From the NCBI GenBank assembly GCA_904420045.1, contig CAJFTY010000018.1, forward strand, positions 62,001 through 126,000: DNA of 64,000 bases, given 5' to 3'. The translations under genes were made by a program, and so were the position numbers. Positions 44,874 to 52,874 of this stretch are shown here, one piece after another. The DNA is from Candidatus Metaruminococcus caecorum. Its GTDB lineage: Bacteria; Bacillota; Clostridia; Oscillospirales; Ruminococcaceae. Every line of letters starts with the position of its first letter. The first letter of the stretch is position 1. The notes under the pieces are model-generated. The model worked only from the letters and a program-made list of their open reading frames with translations, had not been told where the DNA came from and did no database searches.

Positions 44874-46949
44874 ATGGCGTCGAAAACAAAAAGCGCTTTT
44901 GCCGATAAAAAAATACTCGGCAGGGCCATCAAGGATTCCTTTGTTAAGCTGAATCCGAAAACGCAGGTCGGAAACCCGGTTATGTTCCTTGTGTTTATAT
45001 CGGCAATTCTGACCACTGTGCTTTGGATTGCATCCCTTTTTGGTATGAAAGATGCGTCTGCATCTTCCGGATATATTCTGGCGATCGCCGTCATCCTGTG
45101 GCTGACCAGCCTGTTTGCCAACTTCGCAGAGGCCATCTCGGAAGGGCGCGGCAAAGCCCAGGCGGATTCCCTGCGGGCTTCCCGTAAAGATGTGGAAGCC
45201 CACAAGATCCCATCGGCAGCCGAAAAAGACAAAATAACGGCAGTTCCCTCCGCGCAGCTGCGCAAAGGCGATATTGTTCTTGTCAAAGCCGGCGAGCAGA
45301 TCCCCGGCGACGGCGAGGTCATTGAAGGCGCCGCTACGGTGGATGAAAGCGCCATTACCGGCGAGTCCGCTCCGGTTATCCGGGAGGCGGGCGGCGACCG
45401 CAGCGCGGTTACCGGCGGCACGACCGTGCTGTCCGACTGGATTGTGGTGAAGGTCACCAGCGATCCTGGCGAAAGCTTCCTGGACAAGATGATTGCCATG
45501 GTGGAGGGTGCGGCCCGCAAAAAGACTCCTAATGAAATCGCGCTTCAGATCTTTTTGGTTGCGTTGTCCATCATCTTTATTCTGGTAACCGTTTCTTTGT
45601 ATACCTATTCAATTTTTTCGGCAGAGCAGGCTGGAATTGAAAATCCAACCTCGGTTACGACGCTGGTGGCGTTGCTTGTGTGTTTGGCTCCCACAACGAT
45701 CGGCGCGTTGCTGTCCGCTATCGGCATCGCTGGCATGAGCAGACTCAACCAGGCGAATGTCCTGGCTATGAGCGGCCGCGCGATTGAAGCCGCGGGCGAC
45801 GTGGACATCCTGATGCTGGATAAAACCGGCACCATTACTCTGGGAAACCGTCAGGCGTGCAACTTTATTCCGGTTGACGGAGCTTCAGCAGAGGAATTGG
45901 CCGATGCCGCGCAGCTGGCGTCCCTTTCGGATGAAACGCCGGAAGGCCGCAGCGTCGTGATTTTGGCGAAAGAGAAATTCGGCATTCGTGAAAGGGCCCT
46001 GCAGGATAAGGGAATGACCTTTATTCCGTTCAGCGCGACCACCCGTATGAGCGGCGTGGATTTTGATGGAAATGAGATCCGCAAGGGAGCCGCTGACTCC
46101 ATGCAGAAATATGTGGCGCAGTTCGGCGGTACATACAGCAAGGAGTGTGACGAGGCGGTCAAGGCGATCTCGAATCAGGGCGGAACTCCTTTGGTCGTTG
46201 CAAAAAACCATAAGATTTTAGGCGTTATCCATCTGAAGGACATCATCAAGGACGGCGTAAAGGAAAAATTTGCCGACCTGCGCAAAATGGGCATCAAGAC
46301 CATTATGATCACTGGAGACAATCCGCTGACCGCTGCCGCCATTGCGGCTGAGGCAGGGGTGGACGACTTCCTGGCGGAGGCGACCCCCGAAGGAAAACTC
46401 AAGATGATCCGGGATCTGCAGGCCAAGGGCCATATGGTCGCCATGACCGGAGACGGCACCAACGACGCGCCTGCGCTGGCACAGGCGGACGTGGCGGTGG
46501 CAATGAACACCGGAACTCAGGCTGCAAAAGAAGCGGGAAACATGGTGGACCTGGATTCTTCTCCCACCAAGCTGATTGACATCGTCCGCATCGGCAAGCA
46601 GCTTCTGATGACCCGTGGAAGCCTGACGACCTTTTCCATTGCAAACGACGTGGCCAAGTATTTCGCCATCATTCCCGCGCTGTTTATGGGCTTGTATCCA
46701 GGACTGTCGGCGCTGAACATCATGGGTCTGCATTCTCCCATGAGCGCGGTGCTCTCCGCGATTATCTACAATGCGCTGATTATTGTGGCGTTAATTCCTT
46801 TGGCGCTTAAGGGAGTCAAATACCGGGAAGTTTCCTCCGGAAAGCTTTTATCCCGCAATCTGTTGGTATACGGTTTAGGCGGCCTGGTCGCTCCCTTTAT
46901 CTTCATTAAACTGATTGATATGCTGCTTGTCGTGCTTGGACTGGCGTAA
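44874..46949 (+). CDS. kdpB: Potassium-transporting ATPase subunit KdpB
   Basis: 691 residues, P-type ATPase subunit that drives potassium uptake through KdpA. Actuator motif ITGESAPV, phosphorylation motif [15 protein letters not shown]-site [11 protein letters not shown] and KGAADSM, hinge [17 protein letters not shown]. Length and motifs match the family. The gene follows kdpA by 15 bases with AAGGAGG. Confidence 0.97.
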   Translation: MASKTKSAFADKKILGRAIKDSFVKLNPKTQVGNPVMFLVFISAILTTVLWIASLFGMKDASASSGYILAIAVILWLTSLFANFAEAISEGRGKAQADSLRASRKDVEAHKIPSAAEKDKITAVPSAQLRKGDIVLVKAGEQIPGDGEVIEGAATVDESAITGESAPVIREAGGDRSAVTGGTTVLSDWIVVKVTSDPGESFLDKMIAMVEGAARKKTPNEIALQIFLVALSIIFILVTVSLYTYSIFSAEQAGIENPTSVTTLVALLVCLAPTTIGALLSAIGIAGMSRLNQANVLAMSGRAIEAAGDVDILMLDKTGTITLGNRQACNFIPVDGASAEELADAAQLASLSDETPEGRSVVILAKEKFGIRERALQDKGMTFIPFSATTRMSGVDFDGNEIRKGAADSMQKYVAQFGGTYSKECDEAVKAISNQGGTPLVVAKNHKILGVIHLKDIIKDGVKEKFADLRKMGIKTIMITGDNPLTAAAIAAEAGVDDFLAEATPEGKLKMIRDLQAKGHMVAMTGDGTNDAPALAQADVAVAMNTGTQAAKEAGNMVDLDSSPTKLIDIVRIGKQLLMTRGSLTTFSIANDVAKYFAIIPALFMGLYPGLSALNIMGLHSPMSAVLSAIIYNALIIVALIPLALKGVKYREVSSGKLLSRNLLVYGLGGLVAPFIFIKLIDMLLVVLGLA

Positions 46950-46959
46950 GCGAGGCTAG

Positions 46960-47026
46960 CGGTATGACGGCGGCCCGGCGCAGGCGCTGTCAGTTTTCCA
47001 AATTGATTTGCGCCGCGGTCATACCG
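46960..47026 (+). promoter_or_regulatory. Hairpin between kdpB and kdpC
   Basis: CGGTATGAC (46960-46968) pairs with GTCATACCG (47018-47026), with further G/C-rich pairing inside. It fills the unusual 126-base gap between subunit genes and has no T tract, so it may protect or process the transcript rather than end it. Confidence 0.5.
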
Positions 47027-47075
47027 TTCGTCCTTTTGAGTATTACGTTCCCATCCGATATAGGAGGTTTTTACG

Positions 47076-47681
47076 ATGAAAACATTCAAAGAAGTTTTGG
47101 CAAAAGCAGCAATTATATTTGTCATTTTTGCAGTGTTGACCGGCATTGTTTATACCGCGGTTGTCACCGGCATTGCGCAACTAATTTTTCCGGGCCAGGC
47201 AAATGGCAGCATCATTGAGGTGGATGGCAAAAAATACGGAAGCTCTCTGCTGGCTCAGCAGTACACCGATGAATCCTATTTGTGGGGCCGCATCATGAAC
47301 CTGGATGTTTCCACCTATACCGATGAAAATGGAAAACCGTTGATGTATGCGGTTCCTTCCAACAAGAGCCCGGCCGGCGAAGAACTGGAAGCGCTGGTTG
47401 CCGAGCGGGTTCAGAAGCTCCGTGCGGCCAATCCGGATATGGACGACACTGCGATTCCGGTGGATCTGGTCACCTGCTCCGGCAGCGGACTGGATCCGGA
47501 AATTTCCCCCGCAGCGGCGGAATACCAGGTAAAGCGGGTCGCCAAAGCCCGGGACATCTCTGAACAGGAGGTGCGGGACGTGATCGAAAAATGCACGTCC
47601 GGAAGATTCCTGGGGGTCTTTGGGGAAGAGAGAGTCAATGTCCTGAAAGTCAATCTGATGCTGGATGGAATTTTAAAATAA
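47076..47681 (+). CDS. kdpC: Potassium-transporting ATPase subunit KdpC
   Basis: 201 residues, one N-terminal membrane segment and an extracytoplasmic domain. Typical segments: TGIVYTAVVTGIAQLIFPGQANGS, SSLLAQQYTDESYLWGR, VPVDLVTCSGSGLDPEISPAAAEYQV-like, here IPVDLVTCSGSGLDPEISPA. The IGQPFTD-type motif is replaced by LLAQQYTDESY. It ends at a terminator, so kdpDE may have a separate or read-through promoter. Confidence 0.95.
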   Translation: MKTFKEVLAKAAIIFVIFAVLTGIVYTAVVTGIAQLIFPGQANGSIIEVDGKKYGSSLLAQQYTDESYLWGRIMNLDVSTYTDENGKPLMYAVPSNKSPAGEELEALVAERVQKLRAANPDMDDTAIPVDLVTCSGSGLDPEISPAAAEYQVKRVAKARDISEQEVRDVIEKCTSGRFLGVFGEERVNVLKVNLMLDGILK

Positions 47682-47687
47682 AAGGTT

Positions 47688-47722
47688 AAAAGGGAACTTC
47701 CAAAAAGTTCCCTTTTCTTTTG
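47688..47722 (+). terminator. Terminator after kdpFABC
   Basis: AAAAGGGAACTT and its complement around 5 bases, followed by T-rich sequence. Confidence 0.82.
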
Positions 47723-47829
47723 TTTTTACCCGTGGTAAAATCTTAATGAAATCTTTATGCAAGGTGTTGTTTTCTTACGCGATTTTAAATGGCAAGCCGG
47801 TATACTAAAGAGGAACGGGAGGTACGCCT

Positions 47830-50520
47830 ATGGAGGACATGAGAATCAGCCCGGAGGAATTTCTTCGCCAGGCAAAGCAGGAAGAGCAAAACAACGGGCG
47901 CGGACGTCTGATGATCTTTTTTGGATATGCCGCAGGGGTGGGCAAGACATACGCCATGCTCAAAGCGGCTCATGCCGCCCGCAAGCGCGGAGTAGACACG
48001 GTGGTAGGCTATGTGGAGCCCCACGCGCGTCCGCAGACAGCACAGTTGGTAAACGGCCTTGAGGTTCTTCCAACGAAAGAAGTTGTCCATGGCGGGATCA
48101 CGTTGCACGAGTTTGACCTGGATGCCGCACTTGCCCGGAAGCCTCAGTTGATTTTGGTGGATGAACTGGCGCACACCAATGCCGACGGGAGCCGGCATGA
48201 AAAACGCTTTCAGGACGTGGCCGAACTGCTTGCGCAGGGAATCGACGTATATACGACCATCAATGTGCAGCATATTGAAAGTTTAAACGATCTGGTGGCC
48301 TCCATAACAGGAATCACCGTGATGGAGCGCATCCCGGACTCGGTCTTTGATGAAGCGGATCAGGTAAAACTGGTGGATATCGAACCGAAAGAGCTGATTG
48401 AACGGCTTCAAGAGGGGAAAATATACCGAAAACAACAAGCTCAGCAGGCGCTGGGAAACTTTTTTACCGAACAAAATCTGGTCGCCCTGCGGGAAATTGC
48501 CCTGCGGCGGTGTGCGGACCGGGTTAACAAAATGCAGGCGAAAGCAGGGGGGAGAGTCGGCCAAAGTTCTGCACATGAGCATATTTTGGTGTGTTTGTCC
48601 TCGTCGCCCACCAATGCCAAGATCATCCGCACTGCCGCGCGGATGGCTGGCGCGTTTAAGGGAAGCTTTACCGCGCTGTTTGTAGAAACGCCGGACTTCC
48701 CCAATATGAGTGAAGAGGATAAGGACCGGCTGCGCCGAAACATCCGGCTGGCTCAGCAGCTGGGGGCGACCATCGAAACAGCATATGGAGAGGATGTCGC
48801 GTTTCAGATCTCCGAGTTCGCCCGCCTGTGCGGCATTTCCAAAATCGTGCTGGGCCGCAGCAGCGCCCGGCGAACGCTGCTGTTTGGACGTCCGTCCCTG
48901 ACCGAACGGATCACGCAGCTTTCTCCCAATCTGGATATTTATATCATTCCCGACCGCAGCACGCCGATCTATAAACGCAAAAGGCGCGCTTTGCAAAAGC
49001 CCAAATTTGTAGCGGAGGATGTGCTGAAAAGCATACTGGTTCTGGCCTCGTCCACGGCCATTGGCTTTTTATTCGATCTGCTGGGGTTCAGCGAGGCCAA
49101 CATCATTACCGTCTATATTCTGGGTGTGCTGGTCACCGCGGTGATTACTTCCCACCGGGCGTTCAGCCTGGTGAGCTCCATTGTCAGCGTTCTGCTGTTT
49201 AACTTTTTGTTTACCGACCCCCGTTTTACCCTTAACGCCTATGAGGCAGGGTATCCTGTGACCTTTGTCATCATGTTCGCGGCGGCGTTTTTGACCAGCT
49301 CCCTGGCGGTGCGGATCAAAAGGCAGGCGCGTCAATCCGCGGCCACCGCTTTTCGCACCAAAATTCTGTTTGATACCAACCAGCTTTTGGGAAATGAAAA
49401 GGAATCCGGGGGGATCATTTCCGTCACCTGTGGCCAGCTGACAAAGCTTTTGGGAAAAGATGTGCTGTTTTACAGCGTTCAGGGAGGCGGCTTGGCCCAG
49501 CCTCAAATGTTTCCCGCAGGCCATGAAAAGGATATGCGGCCGTTTACCACCGATAACGAGCGAGCGGTGGCCAGCTGGGTCTATCACAACAACAAACATG
49601 CGGGCGCCACCACCAGCACGCTGGGGGATTCCAAGTGCCTGTACCTTTCGGTGCGGGTGGGGAAGGACGTATTCGGCGTGGTTGGCATTGTCATCGACGG
49701 TGAGCCGCTGGACGCGTTTCAGAACAGTATTATGCTCTCTATTTTGGGCGAATGCGCCCTGGCTCTGAAAAACGAGCGGGTCACCAAAGAGCGGGAGGAA
49801 GCTGCGCTGCTGGCCAAAAATGAACAGCTTCGCGCAAATCTGTTGCGTTCGATCTCCCACGACCTGCGTACGCCGTTGACTTCCATTTCCGGCAATGCGG
49901 GAATTCTATTGTCCAGCGAGGAAAACATTGAAAAGGAAAAACGCAGGCAGCTGTATACGGATATCTATGACGACTCGTTGTGGCTGATTAACCTGGTGGA
50001 AAACCTGCTGTCCGTCACCCGAATCGAGGATGGCACCATGAAGCTCAAACGGACCACCGAGCTGCTGGACGAGATGGTCAACGAAGCCCTTCAGCATACC
50101 GACCGCAGACGCAGCGAACACAACATCCGCGTAAAGTCCGCCGATTCGTTTATCCTGGTCAAAGCGGATGCCCGGCTGATTATGCAGGTGATTATCAACC
50201 TGGTGGACAACGCCATCAAATATACGCCCAAGGGCTCCGAGATTGTATTGGAGACAAAAAAGGATGGCAATCAGGCGGTCGTGACGGTTTCGGATACCGG
50301 CGGGGGGATTTCTGACGAAGCCAAAGCGCATATTTTCGATATGTTTTATACGGCGGGAACAACCGTCGCAGACAGCCGCCGAAGCCTGGGGCTGGGGCTT
50401 GCGCTGTGCAAGTCGATCATCAATGCCCACGGCGGCACCATCACGGTGTCTGACAACCATCCCCATGGCGCCGTTTTTACATTTACCTTACCGACAGAGG
50501 AGGTTACGCTGCATGAATAA
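47830..50520 (+). CDS. kdpD: Sensor histidine kinase KdpD
   Basis: 896 residues, full length (E. coli 894). N-terminal KdpD domain with Walker A GYAAGVGKTYAML and LILVDELAHTN, then a universal-stress-protein domain (about residues 245-370), four membrane segments (about 400-500), a GAF-like region, then the kinase core with SISHDLRTPLTS (phospho-His), NLVDNAIKYTP, DTGGGIS and GLGLALCKSI. Senses potassium/turgor and phosphorylates KdpE. GGGAGG precedes the ATG; kdpE overlaps by 8 bases. Confidence 0.97.
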   Translation: MEDMRISPEEFLRQAKQEEQNNGRGRLMIFFGYAAGVGKTYAMLKAAHAARKRGVDTVVGYVEPHARPQTAQLVNGLEVLPTKEVVHGGITLHEFDLDAALARKPQLILVDELAHTNADGSRHEKRFQDVAELLAQGIDVYTTINVQHIESLNDLVASITGITVMERIPDSVFDEADQVKLVDIEPKELIERLQEGKIYRKQQAQQALGNFFTEQNLVALREIALRRCADRVNKMQAKAGGRVGQSSAHEHILVCLSSSPTNAKIIRTAARMAGAFKGSFTALFVETPDFPNMSEEDKDRLRRNIRLAQQLGATIETAYGEDVAFQISEFARLCGISKIVLGRSSARRTLLFGRPSLTERITQLSPNLDIYIIPDRSTPIYKRKRRALQKPKFVAEDVLKSILVLASSTAIGFLFDLLGFSEANIITVYILGVLVTAVITSHRAFSLVSSIVSVLLFNFLFTDPRFTLNAYEAGYPVTFVIMFAAAFLTSSLAVRIKRQARQSAATAFRTKILFDTNQLLGNEKESGGIISVTCGQLTKLLGKDVLFYSVQGGGLAQPQMFPAGHEKDMRPFTTDNERAVASWVYHNNKHAGATTSTLGDSKCLYLSVRVGKDVFGVVGIVIDGEPLDAFQNSIMLSILGECALALKNERVTKEREEAALLAKNEQLRANLLRSISHDLRTPLTSISGNAGILLSSEENIEKEKRRQLYTDIYDDSLWLINLVENLLSVTRIEDGTMKLKRTTELLDEMVNEALQHTDRRRSEHNIRVKSADSFILVKADARLIMQVIINLVDNAIKYTPKGSEIVLETKKDGNQAVVTVSDTGGGISDEAKAHIFDMFYTAGTTVADSRRSLGLGLALCKSIINAHGGTITVSDNHPHGAVFTFTLPTEEVTLHE

Positions 50521-51208
50521 GCCGTTGATTTTAGTGGTGGAGGACGACGCAGCCGTCCGGAACCTGATTACCACAACCCTGGAAACCAATCAGTACCGAT
50601 TTCAAGCCGCTCCCACGGGAGAAGCCGCGATTATGGAGGCGATCTCACACAACCCAGATGTGATTTTGCTGGACCTGGGCCTGCCGGATATGGATGGAAT
50701 TGAGATCATCCGAAAAGTCCGCACCTGGTCCAAAACGCCGATCATTGTCATCAGCGCCAGAAGCGAGGACACGGATAAAATCGACGCGCTGGACGCCGGA
50801 GCAGACGACTATTTGACCAAGCCTTTTTCTGTGGAGGAACTGTTGGCGCGTCTGCGGGTTACCTTCCGCAGGCTGTATGACTCCGGCGGCGACCATGCCC
50901 AGTCGTCGGTGTTTGTCAACGGAGACTTAAAAATTGATTTTGCAGCTGGATGTGTATATATGAACGACCGAGAACTGCACCTGACGCCAATTGAATACAA
51001 GCTGTTGTGCCTGCTGGCAAAAAATACTGGAAAGGTGCTGACCCATACCTACATTACAAAAGAAGTATGGGGAAGCGCGTGGGACAATGACGTGGCCTCC
51101 CTGCGGGTGTTTATGGCGACCCTTCGCAAAAAAATTGAAGAGGATCCGTCCAATCCCAAATACATTCAGACCCATGTTGGGGTAGGGTACCGGATGCTGA
51201 AAGTGTAA
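50513..51208 (+). CDS. kdpE: Response regulator KdpE
   Basis: 231 residues, OmpR type. Receiver domain with acidic pair EDD, phospho-acceptor Asp in VILLDLGLPDMDG and the Lys in DYLTKPFS. C-terminal winged helix includes LTPIEYKLLCLLAKNTGKVLTH and THVGVGYRM. GAGGAGG precedes the ATG, which overlaps kdpD. Expected to activate kdpFABC transcription. Confidence 0.96.
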   Translation: MNKPLILVVEDDAAVRNLITTTLETNQYRFQAAPTGEAAIMEAISHNPDVILLDLGLPDMDGIEIIRKVRTWSKTPIIVISARSEDTDKIDALDAGADDYLTKPFSVEELLARLRVTFRRLYDSGGDHAQSSVFVNGDLKIDFAAGCVYMNDRELHLTPIEYKLLCLLAKNTGKVLTHTYITKEVWGSAWDNDVASLRVFMATLRKKIEEDPSNPKYIQTHVGVGYRMLKV

Positions 51209-51210
51209 GG

Positions 51211-51249
51211 AAAAAAGCCTGGACGGGATTTTCCCGTCCAGGCTTTTTT
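51211..51249. terminator. Terminator after kdpDE
   Basis: AAAAAAGCCTGGACGGGA and its complement, a perfect 18-bp stem around TTT; it serves both convergent genes. Confidence 0.92.
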
Positions 51250-51279
51250 ATCTTCAAAACGTTTTCTGTACAAAAGGAA

Positions 51280-52083
51280 TCAGCGGTTTTCATCCTCTAC
51301 CGCGTGGGTCAAAACTTGATTGAGAATTTCTTTGGAGCCGTCGCTGTTAAAATGCAGCCCATCGCCCGAGTCGTATTCGGTCGCCATGTTCCCGTCGGCG
51401 TCTTTCAGTGCGGATGCGGAGTTCAGATAATAATGGCCCCGCTTTTGAGCCAGTTCTCTTAAAAGCTCATTGTAGCGGTCGATTTTGCTGTTGGCCATCC
51501 GGGGCTCCGACCGCTCTTTGGAGGCGGAAACCGGCAGGATGGATTCAATGATGATTACACTGTCAGGAGAAGATTCCTCCAGCGCGGTCAAAAGGGTTTC
51601 ATAATCGCTGATAAACTGTTCTTCATTCAGCCAGGCAATGCCGTTGATGCCAAAATTTACCACCATGCGGGAGGGTTTGATTTCCGACACAGCCTCGGGA
51701 ATAGTCACTAGGCGGGAGCCCCGGTCGATTACGCGCTGGGTGACCGCGCTGGAGTGACTCATACCGTCCGAAGCGACGATATTTCCTTCGTCGATCTCGC
51801 CGGTAGCCTTTAAGCCGTTGGTGCGGGAATCGCCTACAAAGAGCGTCCCTGCCAAATATACATCGTCCGCGCGCGGTGTCTGTTTAAGCACGGTTTCCTG
51901 TGTTTTTTGCTTTGAATCCGACGTGCGGTTATCATGAAAGCCGTTGCTGATGCTTTGCGCCAACCCAGACAGGTTGTTCCGGAACAAAAAGACAATGCCG
52001 CATCCGACTCCCAGCGTAATGCACATGGACAGAAAAAAGGTCCGGAGCCCAGACGACTGTTTCTTTTTCTTTTTTGCTTTCAA
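51280..52083 (-). CDS. Membrane-anchored SGNH/GDSL hydrolase
   Basis: 267 residues from TTG 52083 (AAAGG upstream); ATG 52128 would add 15 residues without a good ribosome site. A Lys-rich start is followed by a membrane anchor (FFLSMCITLGVGCGIVFLF). The outer domain shows the SGNH blocks: FVGDSRTNGL (Ser), the Gly in NFGING (block with N) and DGLHFNSDG (Asp-His). The family deacylates sugars or lipids; a peptidoglycan or glycan esterase role is likely but not shown. Confidence 0.82.
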   Translation of the reverse strand: MKAKKKKKQSSGLRTFFLSMCITLGVGCGIVFLFRNNLSGLAQSISNGFHDNRTSDSKQKTQETVLKQTPRADDVYLAGTLFVGDSRTNGLKATGEIDEGNIVASDGMSHSSAVTQRVIDRGSRLVTIPEAVSEIKPSRMVVNFGINGIAWLNEEQFISDYETLLTALEESSPDSVIIIESILPVSASKERSEPRMANSKIDRYNELLRELAQKRGHYYLNSASALKDADGNMATEYDSGDGLHFNSDGSKEILNQVLTHAVEDENR

Positions 52084-52249
52084 AAAAACCAAGCCTTTCA
52101 ACAAAATTATAAGCAGCTGTTGCTGCATACACTCTTATTTATATCATATCCGGGCGAAAAAAGCAAATAAAGAGGTGCGCTAATTCCTGGAAGGGAACAA
52201 ACTGCGGAAAAAACAGCCAACCGGCAGAAAATCAAAAAGCGCCGGAGAG

Positions 52250-52393
52250 TTATTCCTCCGACGCAATTTGCTCCAGGCATTTCATCAGGTCTGTCAGGGT
52301 ATCCAACTGCACATCCCGGCTCAGGATCTCGTTTTTCAGATCAATGGGAAGCGTTTCAAACTGGGGCCTTAGCATAGGATTAATATACGACAT
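52250..52393 (-). CDS. Small conserved-looking protein next to XRE regulator
   Basis: 47 residues from ATG 52393 (GAGGTG 7 bases upstream), beginning MSYINPMLRPQFETLPIDL and ending with an acidic helix. No domain name is recognised. It follows the XRE gene by 59 bases on the same strand, so the two may be one unit. Confidence 0.6.
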   Translation of the reverse strand: MSYINPMLRPQFETLPIDLKNEILSRDVQLDTLTDLMKCLEQIASEE

Positions 52394-52452
52394 TGCAATC
52401 ACCTCAGTGATAGAATGCCCGGATGCCGGCAAAATAACCGAAGCGAACGCGG

Positions 52453-52674
52453 TTATTCTTTATCCGGCAGATCAAAGTCCAATTCATAAAAATTAATACA
52501 AAATGCGTGGTAGGCCCGCATAATTGTTTCAGCGCTGGGCGAAGAACAACCGCGCTCCAGATTTCCGTATTCCCGAATACTCAGCCTGCACAGCTCCGCA
52601 GCTTCACTTTGTTTCAGCCCTCTGCTTTTCCGGGCCTTTTTCAGTGCTTCGCCAAAAGCCTGTTGTAACGTCAT
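52453..52674 (-). CDS. XRE family DNA-binding protein
   Basis: 73 residues from ATG 52674 (AGGAGGG 7-8 bases upstream). A single lambda-repressor-type helix-turn-helix: FGEALKKARKSRGLKQSEAAELCRLS and REYGNLERGCSSPSAETIMR. There is no extra sensor domain. It could regulate itself and the 47-residue gene downstream. Nothing shows it belongs to a phage. Confidence 0.85.
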   Translation of the reverse strand: MTLQQAFGEALKKARKSRGLKQSEAAELCRLSIREYGNLERGCSSPSAETIMRAYHAFCINFYELDFDLPDKE

Positions 52675-52874
52675 AGAAAATCCCTCCTGCATCCACCATA
52701 ACGCAGGAGGGATTTTGATAAAAGGAAACCGGTTGCACATGCTCCAATAAAGAACAACAATGTGCGAAATTCAGTGTATTTTTACGAACTAGGATGGAAT
52801 CGAAAGCATCAAAGTGAGCGGCAAGCGTGGGGATTAGGCCTGCTTGCAGAAAAACAAAGAGGTGCGCAAAATTC

